From: Sphaerosporella brunnea | Lineage: Eukaryota; Ascomycota; Pezizomycetes; Pezizales; Pyronemataceae | Assembly (NCBI GenBank): GCA_008704415.1 | Contig: VXIS01000019.1 | Location: 218,183 to 282,182 of the forward strand | Direction: 5' to 3' | DNA length: 64,000 nucleotides | Shown here: positions 1-10,336 of the stretch, one piece after another | Position numbering within the stretch: position 1 is the first letter of the stretch | Layout: each line of letters starts with the position of its first letter | Made by a program: the position numbers and the translations under genes | The notes under the pieces: model-generated | Database searches by the model: none | Told to the model about the DNA's origin: nothing | What the model saw: the letters and a program-made list of their open reading frames with translations, nothing else

Positions 1-828
1 TGCTAGAGGCACGAATCGATATGCCCACAGTATTAATTATTTTCACGTTTCACTATACCCCATCGTGGTCGGATGAACCCACCTGCACACACGGAGTGAC
101 TGCATTCTTATGCTGCAGATAATTTTTTTTTTTTGTTTTTTTTACGTCCATCGCCATCGACATCACATTTTTGGATGTTAGGGGGAGAAGCAGACTACGC
201 CGGTTTGCCCTTTTCGTAAAGAAGATAAGAAGAAGCAACATCAACAATGAGAATCGAGATGGACTCGCTTCGTTCGTGGGGGACGGTGGGGGCGGGGAGC
301 GTATTAACTGGCTACATACGAGGTACGCTACACAGCCAGCGGATGTAAAAAAGCAGGAGAAAAGGTTTTGTATAACATGGGGGAAGTTTCATACATGCAC
401 GCACGCACACCAGCACTGTAACGCGACACAAAAAGTCGGCAGCGAGATAACGTAGGCGGTGGGCGGAAGCGAAGGCGGGTAGGGTACAAGTCGGTATACT
501 TGAGTACGCCGCATGCAGTTTCTATACCATAACCCTCATTCGATATCACAACAACAAACTTGCACCTACTTGGGTGAATTGGCGGATGTAGTTCTCTTGC
601 CGATGGCCCTTTCCTTTGTGTGGTTGTTGAGAAATCAAACAGCTTCGATTATTGCTAAAATACAAACGCCCACTTGTTGTCGAGGATGTCAACTTAACCC
701 CTGCAAGTCATGGGATACAAAACCTAAACCTTCTCAAAAAGCGCACTTCTGATTTTTTTTTGTTTTTTCCTTCCTGTTTCTTTTCCAACCAACCAACAAC
801 GCTGCCGACGCGGCAACAAAGGCCTCAC

Positions 829-868
829 GATCTCATCATCATAATCATCATCATCATCATCATCATCA
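829..868. repeat. (CAT)n microsatellite
   Basis: About 40 bp of ATC/ATA trinucleotide repeat, mostly perfect CAT units near its right end. Simple sequence in a non-coding stretch. Confidence 0.9.
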
Positions 869-1239
869 CCCGCTTCTTTGAAGAAGTTTAGCTTTGGCCC
901 GCCAGCTGGCGGTAGCAGAATCGATTGTATTTTTTTGTCTTAGCTTTGGACGACTTGCAAATCGCAATGCTACGGGCCAGTACTGTACATAGAGTTACAG
1001 ACAGACACGACACCCGGTCCCCTCCCCCCGCTTCCGCCTCCCGCGATTCCCCCCACGACTCAGTCCCGGCTTGTTTGCTTTTGGCGGGAGCAAGTAGAGG
1101 GCGGACCTAATAATCAAACAAGCAAACAAACGTTAGTCGTTTGACTTCATATGGAGGGAGGCTGACGGGGAAGACGCACGAAGGATTTGTACGCACGAGG
1201 CCGCTGTGTCGCCGCTTTCCGCCGATGGTCTGTCTGGCG

Positions 1240-1269
1240 CCATAACCGCGAGGAATCTGGCGGTTATGG
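1240..1269. repeat. Perfect 10-bp hairpin
   Basis: CCATAACCGC at 1240-1249 is followed after 10 nt by its exact reverse complement GCGGTTATGG at 1260-1269. No tRNA-like cloverleaf surrounds it. It could be an operator-like or replication/transcription structure, or chance. Confidence 0.6.
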
Positions 1270-1380
1270 ACATAAGATGGCTGTCGAAGGGATTTGAAGG
1301 ACTAAAGGTGGCGGGTGGAGGGGAGAGATCCGCAGATGGTGTTGCGGGGTCGGTGGAGATGTCCACAACGGTGGAGACGA

Positions 1381-1480
1381 AGGGAGGAGGAGGAGGAGGA
1401 GAAGGAGGAGCAGGAGGAGGAGGCGGAGGAGGAGGAGGAGGCCCAAGGAAGGTGGAGGAGAAAGAGGATGAGGAGGAGGA
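1381..1480. repeat. GGA-rich polypurine tract
   Basis: About 100 bp of GGA/GAG triplets, purine on the plus strand almost throughout. Such homopurine mirror tracts can form triplex or G-rich structures and are common near fungal promoters. The Gly/Glu and Pro frames that it creates are not taken as genes. Confidence 0.85.
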
Positions 1481-2810
1481 AGTCGAACACACAAACAAAA
1501 GAAACATTCACTCCCCCCAGAGGGGGAGGAAGGGAGGGAAAACGAGTGTGAGTGGGCTGCCGGTCAGATCCAGAGACACCTCTTTTCTTCGCAGGCTCCA
1601 GAAGGCGAGCTTTATATCTTGAGGCCTGCACTGTGGGCGGAGCATCACCCCGGGGGAGGGGGGTGGTGCCCGTGGCGTGATTTAGCCGGAGAGATGGAGC
1701 GGTGTTACATTCCGGAGGCGCTGCTGTTCGTCACACATACAACATTATTTCTCTTTCTCAGTGGTTGTTGATGATTGCGATGGCGGTGGTGGTCGTGGTG
1801 GCTTCTTGGATCCATGGAGTAAGGGCTGAGAACGATGTGTGGGGAGGATAGCTGGTGACGACGATCTGCCGCGGCGCGGCCTTCCTATTCCCATCCTACT
1901 TACGACACCCGGCCGCGCTGGAAAGCTTGCTGCACCATCGCTTGCTGCGCTCCGGCCCGCACTCTGGCCAATCGACAATCTATCATCAGGCAAGGCCCCC
2001 TCAACGCATCCATCCTAGCTTTGTCTACTATAGTACTGCCTATACCTCCCGTCATGCAACGCTATGGGGGCGGGCGGGTATGCATCCGGCACCTGATATG
2101 TATGTCAGAAATAGGTATGTGCTCTCTCAGCTCACGATACCGATGATTGACGCCGCCGAATAGAGATTAAATGCCTACCTACCACAGTAGGGACCGGTTT
2201 CCTGGGCCCTTGTTTTAAGGGGAGTGGGGGCGTGCGGCGCAGGCCGCTCCAGAACCGCCGTTGGCGTTCGTTGTTCCCATGACCAATCCTCTGAAACCAG
2301 AACAGTTGGCGGGAGCTCTTAAACGTCGATCTTTTTTTTGCAAATGGCCAAAGAGGATTACTAATCCCTCGAACTAAACCGCTGTTCACTCATAAGTCGG
2401 GAAGTGGGGTCTTGCCTCGGGAACTGCGGGAAAAGCTGAGAGGGCAGAATCATCATGAGCTGAAAGAATACGAAGCTCCGGCATCATGCATATGGTCTGG
2501 TCTGCCTCCTGAACCCTCTGCTTACTCGAGGTGGGTGGTTGTCTGCATATTGGACCGCATATTATAATGAAACATACAGCAGAAAGCACATATTATACAA
2601 CATATCAACCTCCCTCAGCCAGTGCCAGCGGGTAAATATCCATGTTAATGCCAAGGAGGGGGTGTTCCCCACATTCTTTCAGCTACAGGATGGATGCCCC
2701 CAACAGCAACTGCCGGAAATGCTCTTCGGATTCGCTGCTCGATTTCATCGCCGCAATCACCACCACCCACCCACCATTCCGACTCACCGGCTACTAGACC
2801 GGACATCGGA

Positions 2811-4529
2811 CTAGCCGTCTTCGAGCGCCCAATCCGGCAAACTCGTCTCATACGCCCATGCACCGTCCGCACACTCATATCTCTTCGCATGAAGATAAAT
2901 GCCTAGCTCGTGCGGACCCGGGTCCGAGTACAGCGGAGTGTCACATATTTTGCACAGCTCACCAGTCATCTTCTCTGCCTTTCTCTTCTGGTGCTCATCC
3001 ACAATCTCCTTGTGATATGCTTCTGCCTCCGCGACCTCGGACTTTCCCATCTTGTTCAGCCGCGTGATGATATCCTCGTCGTCACCTTCGCCCCCCTTTC
3101 CGAGGCTCGGGCCAAACACTTTGCGGTTGCAGTAGATGGGGTCGTTGGTGATCGGATGGCCGAGATATTGCAGGTGCACCCGCAGCTGGTGCGTTCGTCC
3201 GGTGTACGGGTGGCACTCGACGATGCTGTAATCATTCTGGGCGTTGTAGTGAATACGCCGGAATAAGGTTTTTGCGTGCTTGCCGTTAGCCTTGACTCGG
3301 TTGAGACCAAGTTTTGGTGAAATTTGTAGGATTGGTTGATCGCAGACTACGTCGCCACTGCCAAGGTGTTAGCAACGAGTGATAGACATGAACACAGCGG
3401 CGAAACTCCTAGTCACATGATGGAAAGCGGGGTGCCCAGAGCGACGGAGCTGCTTCTAGCCTCTGGCTTTCTGTACTTATACGCCGGGCGACTTGTGACC
3501 GGGTTCATGGCCAATTCCAAACGGGAGACTTTGTTTCAAGTGTCGTCGGAATGTCGGCTTGCCGACTTCGGCGAGTCGTTCTGGTATCAAGGATATGTAA
3601 AAACGAAGCCATACTTACTCTGGAAATTTCCCGTTCACCCTTGCCACGTATTGTTTCCTAATCGTGCGGCTCTTGAGCTGGTTCATGAACGCATCCGCCG
3701 CATCCCTTGTCTTCGCAATGAACATCAATCCGCTAGTCAATCGATCCAGCCGATTGCACGGCATCGGCAAAAAATCGGGCCCGCGCTCATGCTTCATGAT
3801 CTCGGTGACGGAATTGTAATTGTACCGGCCGGTTGGATGCACCGGCACTCCCGCGGGCTTCGAGATTGCGATGATACCGTCGTCTTCATACACTATCCCG
3901 ATTGGCTGATCCGTCACTGGCGGCTCGTGCCGGTGCATCGTGTGTGATATCATGTCTCCGTTTTGCACGATCGTATCCAGACCTGCCCGGGCGGGCGCGC
4001 CGGCGAGAACGGTACGTTTGTCCGTGGCCACGACGCACACCGTTCCAGCAGCAATTGCCGCTGCCTGTCCTCGCTTCATCAGCGCATAGTCCCAAGACAA
4101 AAAAAATACAGTGTTGTAGATACGTACATAGTACTCGACGGGGCGATCTCTGAACTCGGTGGAAAAGATCTCCAGCAGCGACTTTCCGCGCCAGCGCTCC
4201 TTGCAGAAGGTGTTGAAAGTGAAGTAGTAAGGGTACACTTTGCGCAGGCCATCTTCGAAGTAGTAAAGCGGGTTTGGTGGCTTGTTGACAAACTTCGTGA
4301 CGTTGTGCTGGTGCTGCTTCCGTTTGACCTCGTGCGGCCGGCTTTTCGGGTGCAGGTGAGGTTTGGGTGAACGCGGAACCGGCGGAGGTGACGGTGGTTC
4401 GATGCCCGGGAGCTCGGAAATCAGAGTATCCATGGCAACGCCCGGACGGTTGCGGATATGGAGAGCGAGGACTGCCACGAGCTGGTAGTGTGGATTTGAG
4501 AGTGGAATGTACCGTACGATCTCGCGCAT
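2811..4529 (-). CDS. RluA-family RNA pseudouridine synthase (Pus9/Rib2-type)
   Basis: Converts uridine to pseudouridine in RNA; Pus9-type enzymes modify position 32 of tRNAs, in the cytoplasm or mitochondria. The N-terminal part (about residues 95-200) resembles the S4-like region and ends in NGDMISHTMHRHEPPV. The catalytic loop NRLDRLTSG has the invariant Asp (about residue 244), and the closing motif GRTHQLRVHLQYLGHP is intact. A C-terminal tail with a CKIC pair and a YLHAKRYE segment follows, as in fungal Pus9 proteins. I read exons 4529-4128, 4073-3619 and 3357-2811. The first intron (4074-4127) is 54 nt and in frame, so it could be retained. The second (3358-3618) is 261 nt, long for this genome, with GTAAGT donor and CAG acceptor. 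An in-frame ATG at 4433 is an alternative start. The exact tRNA target cannot be told from sequence. Confidence 0.9.
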
Positions 4530-4693
4530 GTGGGTATGAGTGAGTGATCTTTAGGGCGAGAGAGAAAATGGTGGGGCCAGGGTCGGCGGCTCTAAGGAAG
4601 CTCTAATTTTGTATGTAACAAACGTAGAGGAAAAGAATATATTGCATGTGCATAAACAAAATGGCCGTGTAAACGGGGTACAGGAAGGTTTTC

Positions 4694-5434
4694 TTAGATG
4701 ATAGAATAGCCGGCGTAATAGGTGTATCCATAGACGGCTACCAAACTTAACACCGCTTCCATCAATCCCATCTCAATCACCGCCCAGATCCACAGTGTCC
4801 CCAACGGCGGTGTCTTCTTCATAACAAAGTAGTATCCGTGCTTATTGACCGCCTTGACGATGTAGCAACCTGCCGCAATGCTCATTCCAAACAGGAACAT
4901 CCGCACTGTAACCCACATCCGCCGGGGATGGAACACATAATGGATCGCATAAATAGCTACGCAAGTCAGCAAGATGCATCTGCCTCTATAGACGGCGGTA
5001 TCAAGCTTACCTGGGAATGCTTTGATGCATCTCATTATGACCAACTTAAAGTCGGTCTGTTGTCTGTACTGCATGTGTACCAACACATCCAGCCAAAACA
5101 ACAGTATCGTCAACGGCACCGCAAAAAAGAACGTATTTGCGCGGTGACCGAAGACCTCCTCCATCTCTTCGGCCTCCTTATCCTCCTCCCCCGCCTCCCC
5201 TTCTTTGTGCGATGCACTGATGGGGTTTCCGGCCGCATCGCGAGGTCGCTTCTCATCGATCAGGTCGAGGAGGGTTCGTCCAGTCGGTTTTTTGCCATAT
5301 TCGGGAGTTTTTAGGGGGAGTTCCGAGATTCGTACGCCTTCTTTCGTTATGAAGGTTTTTGTTGCCATGGAGCTGATATCGTCATCCTCGTTTGCACCGG
5401 AGGCTTTCTGGTTGCGATGTCGTGTTCGTGCCAT
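4694..5434 (-). CDS. Conserved fungal four-helix membrane protein (DUF7719-like)
   Basis: The first ~95 residues are hydrophilic, with an acidic Glu-rich segment (EAGEEDKEAEEMEE). They are followed by about four hydrophobic helices: FFFAVPLTILLFWLDVLVH, then one near AIYAIHYVF, MFLFGMSIAAGCYIV, and WAVIEMGLMEAVLSLVAVY. The short loop HPRRMWVTVR and the helix-loop KKTPPLGTLWIWAVIEMG recall a fungal-specific membrane family of unknown function; this link is from memory of the family. A 54-nt stretch at 4957-5010 has GTAAGC donor, CTGAC branch and TAG acceptor and is in frame, so it is probably an intron that removes 18 residues. The location is presumably ER or another endomembrane (inferred). 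The gene is divergent from the CENP-O-like gene across about 300 bp. Confidence 0.75.
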   Translation of the reverse strand: MARTRHRNQKASGANEDDDISSMATKTFITKEGVRISELPLKTPEYGKKPTGRTLLDLIDEKRPRDAAGNPISASHKEGEAGEEDKEAEEMEEVFGHRANTFFFAVPLTILLFWLDVLVHMQYRQQTDFKLVIMRCIKAFPGKLDTAVYRGRCILLTCVAIYAIHYVFHPRRMWVTVRMFLFGMSIAAGCYIVKAVNKHGYYFVMKKTPPLGTLWIWAVIEMGLMEAVLSLVAVYGYTYYAGYSII

Positions 5435-5741
5435 GACGGAGTGTAGAGTGGCCTAATGAGAGCTGGGGCTTCTCAGGCGAGATATGCCGCATGTTGGGTC
5501 CAGTGAGCTTCACAAATATCACTCGGTTGTCTGCGAACCTTTGAATTTGATGCAAACAATCGCTTTCGTTACCTGGGGCTCTGTTCTCTCTAGACATGAA
5601 TTCCTGCTCTCTTTCCAAAGCCACTGTTGACATGTTCGAAGCCATGGTGATCAGCACCTCCGCACCGTTGCTGCCAAGCCCTCCCTCACAACAAACACAA
5701 CAAGTCAGTCGCGTTCACCAGCGCGTGACCCATCTACCACG

Positions 5742-6814
5742 ATGATGTCGGAACCCTTCACGACCACCAGGTTCCAAACGCCCCCAACTTCACGGAACCC
5801 TTCTGATGAGACTCTTAGTGGTAACATCGGGGACGCTGGAACGGCCAAAGGGGGAACTTTTGCAAGAATTACTGGCGAGGATGAACTTTCTTCCCTCACA
5901 TTGGCCGAGCTCGCAGCCCTCGGTAATTTCATGCTTTCTTTCTATGAAGAGCACCATTGACGATCCCCGCAGCTTCTGCGAAAGCTTCTCAGCGCATACA
6001 GTTACAGGCCCGCCTTCTCTCCCTACAATGCCGTAAACCCCGCACGACCAAGACCCCCCCGAAGTTGGCATATTTCTCGCCACCGGCCTCGCCCTGCTCC
6101 AGCCAAGTCTCAACCATCCCGGACACCGACATCCTGGACGCCGACCCCGAAGTGCCTGATCTCGATACTCGCATCCTATCTTTCGCGCTCTCGCGGAGTA
6201 AGGTCCTCACTTCTCACGCGCTCAGCAACCTGTTTCGACTCTCTGGCGTGACCACGTTCCAGGCGCGCGAGCTGAGCGGGGAGACACTCTTGGGACTACG
6301 ATTTGATGTGTTCTCATCCGGCGGAAGGAAATTCGTTACGCCAGTATACGTCCTACTAGAACTTCGCAAGGTTGAGAAGGGTGCTGAGAAATGCTTTGTT
6401 GTGGCGAGACACTCGGTTCCGGCTTTTTTGGGGCTGAGCGAACTTGCTATGAAGCACTTGCCGACCAAGGGAAGCCAGGACTTGGTGAGGTTTGTGAAGG
6501 AGCTCAGAAGGCGTATCCGCAGGTGGAGGGTCAGAACTGATGCCATGGAGGATTTGAAGACCACCGCGAAGGCGGCCATTGCGGAAGGTTGGAAGAGAAA
6601 AGTTGAGAAGGTGGAGGCTGATGCTGAAGTAGCGCTTGTTACTATCCAGTGGAGTAACGGTGCTGAGGCAAGGTGCAGAGTGGATGAGAAGGGCGATATC
6701 TCCAAAGCTGTGGTCACGGATCGGAAGGGAATTCGTATCACCGAGATGGAACAAAAGACGAAGGGATCTCTCAAGACATTGCCACAGAGAATGGGCTGGA
6801 TCCAGGATCTGTGA
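5742..6814 (+). CDS. CENP-O/Mcm21-like kinetochore protein
   Basis: Probable CENP-O family member (Mcm21 in budding yeast, Mal2 in fission yeast), part of the inner-kinetochore COMA/CCAN complex that links centromeric chromatin to the outer kinetochore. Two exons, 5742-5922 and 5973-6814, give 340 residues; the 50-nt intron has a GTAATT donor and CCGCAG acceptor and restores frame. The N-terminus is short with a coiled-coil tendency (SAKASQRIQLQARLLSLQ). The C-terminal half has the family pattern: LLGLRFDVFS, then VTPVYVLLELRK, then the hallmark RHSVPAFLGLSELAMKHLP, then VRFVKELRRRIRRW. The family call rests on this pattern, which I recognise but could not search. A TTAAAC-rich 3' flank ends the gene before AIM11, which is convergent. 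Confidence 0.72.
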
Positions 6815-7045
6815 TTTTGAGCACGGGCGGTTTCTTTGCTTCTCTTGTTTCATACCGCTCTTCTTCACGGAGTACTGGAGTTCCGAGTTGGCGTTTGATC
6901 CTTCCCATCCCTTTTTCTGTTGTACTTCTAGGTATGAGATCACAATACAAATACAATACAACTTCCGATATCAACACTCATCCATCGGTTAGACCGCAAT
7001 TAAACCACCTAGACATACTTTGTCCGTCTCCCAATCTCACCAGGT

Positions 7046-7630
7046 CTATTTGTTCTTCTCCAATTCTTTCTCAACTTCAGACTTAACCCTGTCCTTCAAT
7101 TCCTTCCTCGCCAATATGGTAACAAGCCACTCTTCAAACTCCTCCTCCGCTGCCCTCTTCTGCGCCTCCCACTCGTCTCCCTTGTCACTCGCCCTGAACC
7201 GCTCCCTCAAATCCTCCACATTGCTCACATCCAAGGCGAACGCACCGCCTCCCACCAGAAGCATGGCAACGGAGAAAACATTCAGTGTTGCCAGCTGCAA
7301 TGCCTCCACGGCGTCCAGCGCACCTGAAGGAGGGTTGACAGGAGGCTGGTTGTTGGGGTGATAATACGGAGGAATCATGGCTAGCTGGCGACGGACGGTC
7401 GAGCGACGCGTTAGTCGCATGGAGAGGAGGAGGAAGGCACCGCCTATGACGGGCAGTGCCAATTGTTTCAAGAAACGTTTAGTTTCGTCCCGGGGCTCGG
7501 CAACAGCGGGAACGGCATCTTTCGGCGGGCAGGGCTGAGGGGGAGGCGGAGGGGCGAAGGCGGGCGAAGGCGGCGGAGGCGGCGACGGGGTGCTTCCCCA
7601 AGGGAGCCAGGAGGAGAGGTAAGAGTTCAT
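7046..7630 (-). CDS. AIM11: AIM11-like mitochondrial/membrane protein
   Basis: Single-exon gene of 194 residues. A Pro-rich N-terminus (residues 12-45) precedes a first membrane helix LPVIGGAFLLLSMRLTRRS, a short loop with a YYHPNNQPP segment, and a second helix LATLNVFSVAMLLVGGGAFALDVS followed by a charged helical tail. The two-helix layout, RRSxxRR after the first helix and ALDVSNVEDLRERFR after the second match the Aim11 (altered inheritance of mitochondria 11) family of fungi. The molecular role of that family is not established. It is divergent from the telomere-protein gene with about 335 bp between the starts, and the shared region contains a duplicated GATAGAGAGCG. Confidence 0.82.
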   Translation of the reverse strand: MNSYLSSWLPWGSTPSPPPPPSPAFAPPPPPQPCPPKDAVPAVAEPRDETKRFLKQLALPVIGGAFLLLSMRLTRRSTVRRQLAMIPPYYHPNNQPPVNPPSGALDAVEALQLATLNVFSVAMLLVGGGAFALDVSNVEDLRERFRASDKGDEWEAQKRAAEEEFEEWLVTILARKELKDRVKSEVEKELEKNK

Positions 7631-7966
7631 TGGTATTGGGATGGTGGGGTTGTAGAGTCGATTCGGTTGTTTCGGTTAAGTTAGTTTCTTCTTGATAGTT
7701 CTGAGTTTCCCTGGAAATGTCGATAGAGAGCGTGTCGATAGAGAGCGACGATGCTGTTCTCAATCTTCCTCTGAAAGAAATTACAATAAACAAAGTCTGC
7801 ACTGCAGAAAGCAAACACGAAGCCCTAACCCAGCCCCTCTTTTCCAAGTTTTCCCCCACACGTGACGAGATTGCATTGTTGACATTTGTCGCGTCGCACC
7901 ATACTCTACACTCGTTAACCAAACAGCACGAAAGCAAAAGCAAAAGCCACCAAAAAGTCACATTCC

Positions 7967-10336
7967 ATGGTGAACACGCGTTCTCGACAATCCGCCGACC
8001 CGGAAGCCCGGCGCGCAGCTGCCAATCCAGCAAAAGCCCCGCGTGCGAAACGCGCATCGCATACGAGTGAGCCAGCTCCACACGCACGAAGAAGTCGCAG
8101 CCGACAGGCCGAGCCCACGCCAGTGCTGGTGACGAGGAAGACATCAACACGTAAAGGTCAAAGAAAATCACAGAGCGATTATGAAGAAGAGGCTGCACGG
8201 CAACAACTCCTAGTCGAGAGCGACTGGCGCAAGGGAAAGCAGCTTATGTCGCCTGTTCGAGAGGAGGAAAGCACACCGATTCGAGAGAGAGAGGACGAGG
8301 AGGAAGAGAGCGCTCGGGATATCGACCGTGAGATGGCCATTGCGGAACTTCCCATGCTTCAGACGACCGCGGAGACTTTGCTCAAACTTTTGTTACACGA
8401 CAAGCGCGACCTTACGGAGATCAGGGAAGAGTTGTCGAAGCCTGACTCAGTGCTCTCTCGCAGGCTTGATGCTCGAAAGAAGACTTTCGAGGTTCCCAAG
8501 ATGCATTTCGGAAAGCAGAAATATATCTCTCCAAATGTCATTGCCTCTGTCGTCAAAACCGATGCATACCATCCTGTTCTTCATGAGGCAAACCTGGCAG
8601 TCATCACGGCGTTCTTTTATACTGCACGTCAAGAGACAGACGTGTTGTATGTCGATTTGAAGGCCCTTGACCTCACGTTTCCAGAGATACTCGGCGAACA
8701 CCTCACGAAAGAGAATTTCCCTCTCGCACTCGACCTGAGGACACAGACGCTGGTAGCAGGCATCGTTAGAGACCACGAAAAGGACGGCTTCAGCGCTGAA
8801 GCATTACTCAACGATGTCTTTTACGATGGCGATTCATATCGTTCTTTTGCCGGTTACATAGGTGTCAGTTCGCTCATACGAGAGAGAATCGATCAACTAA
8901 AGCTTATACTCACCAAATCCCGTGAGAATGGCGACGACATTGAGTTGGGGTCACTTCTAGAGGAATATCCGTGGGAAAAATTCGTAAGGCGCATGGTAGA
9001 ATATTTTCGAAAACTTCTAGCAGATTCTGGACGACGGAAAATGATCGATGCTGCTGTAGAGAACGCTAGAGCTTTTGATCCATCTGGCCCTGCCGAACCT
9101 GGATCCGAAAACCCACCTGTATCTGGGCAGGGAGACAAGGCTTTGGCGGAAGACAAAGGGTCTGTGATATCCATTGGCAGGCCTCTTTGATTCATTACTG
9201 ATCTTTGACATAGGAAGGAAAAACAAGAGGAACATGAGCCACTCTCCGGTCTCGGGGCGGTCAGGGGATTTTTAGGAGATAAACCTGCTGCTGGGGACTA
9301 CCAGCAAGCGATCCGCAGGCTCGGAAACGAGGGGAATAAAGAAAACCGCCCTGTTCCAGAGCCTGTAGTTGCTGGACCGTCAAGACGCTCTTTTTTGGAC
9401 CGACAAGCAGGTGCAAAAAGGGTGGAATGGGATTCGGAGGCCGGCCATTCCCAATCACCGGAGCAGCCGCAGAAGAGAAAGAGGCGAGCGATTGAGGAGG
9501 AAGAATCGGGATCGGAATTTGAACTGGATACACGCGTTGAGAACGAAGAACGGCGGAAGCGTACGCGAAGAGAACCAGTCCCCCACAGCGCGCGAAACTC
9601 TGCAGTCTCGGTTCGCACTTCTGGTGTTTCAGCACGAGCTTCTGCTCGAACTACTAGCACCCGATTTTCTGGTGCATCTGATGGGCCGATTTCTGGCGCA
9701 CCTGCTTATCGCAACAGCGATGGCCACGTTGGCGGCGGAATCATCCATCGGAATGAACTTGTTCCCGCGCATATCGGAAGACAGCGTTCCCAGTCGGCTG
9801 ACTCCGCTGAGAGTGATGACGAAACGTGTGCGGGTGCTACTGCGCTCAAAAGATTAGATAGGATAAATCGCCGGATGAGGCCGCGACACCTGGGAGGCCA
9901 ACAAGGCAGATCTCCCTGGACTGATGAGCAAACTCAAACACTCATCGATATGATTGGAAAGTATGGCCCCAACTGGTCTTTTATTGCGCAGGTGAGTGAT
10001 ACAATGGTGCCAGGAATTGAAGACTCTGTTTGACAAATTGAACAGCAGCGCCACGCGAACCTCAGAGGTCGAACAAATGTCAACCTTAAAGACAAAGCTC
10101 GTAACATCAAGATTCAGTATCTGCGCAACAATTCTCGACTGCCAGCGGGATTTCGGGGCGTTACCATTAGTGAGAAGGACCGGCTACAGTTGATGGAAAA
10201 ATACGATGTCCATGCCGCCGCATTGGAAGAGGAGTGCCCGGACCCTGGTGATGAAAAATACGATGTTGAGGATGAAGATGATGAAGAACGTGAAGTCATC
10301 AGTGAGCACGACGAGGAGGAAGAGCAACGGCAATAA
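7967..10336 (+). CDS. TRF/Taz1-like telomere repeat-binding protein
   Basis: Predicted double-stranded telomeric DNA-binding shelterin component. Exons: 7967-9159, 9214-9991 and 10046-10336, giving 753 residues. The N-terminal ~130 residues are basic then acidic; about residues 130-390 are helical and fit a TRF homology dimerisation domain. A long Ser/Arg-rich linker follows. The C-terminal Myb domain (about residues 630-690) starts SPWTDEQTQTLIDMIGKYG and contains the telobox NVNLKDKARNIK (canonical VDLKDKWRN). The tail is acidic (DEDDEER and similar). The second intron is canonical and splits the Myb domain. The first has a weak GTCTGT donor at 9160, chosen because it is the one that restores frame; another donor may be used. 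Taz1/TRF assignment versus Tbf1 is inferred from the C-terminal single Myb and the N-terminal helical domain. Confidence 0.85.

Larger units (their letters stand above)
1..2810. other. Gene-poor start of window
   Basis: I see no coding region that I can support in this 2.8 kb. It holds homopolymer T runs (about 126-142), a CAT repeat, a GGA-rich stretch and a short perfect hairpin, listed separately. The open frames crossing the GGA stretch are poly-Gly, poly-Glu or poly-Pro artefacts of the repeat. It may be 5' flank of a gene lying left of the window. Confidence 0.6.

Noticed and set aside
1240..1269. tRNA or structured ncRNA from the hairpin
   Set aside because: Only one stem; no T-arm (GTTCGA) or acceptor stem around it.
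1133..1622. Overlapping poly-Pro, poly-Gly and Glu-rich open frames
   Set aside because: They are produced by the GGA repeat in several frames; no domain or start context supports any of them.
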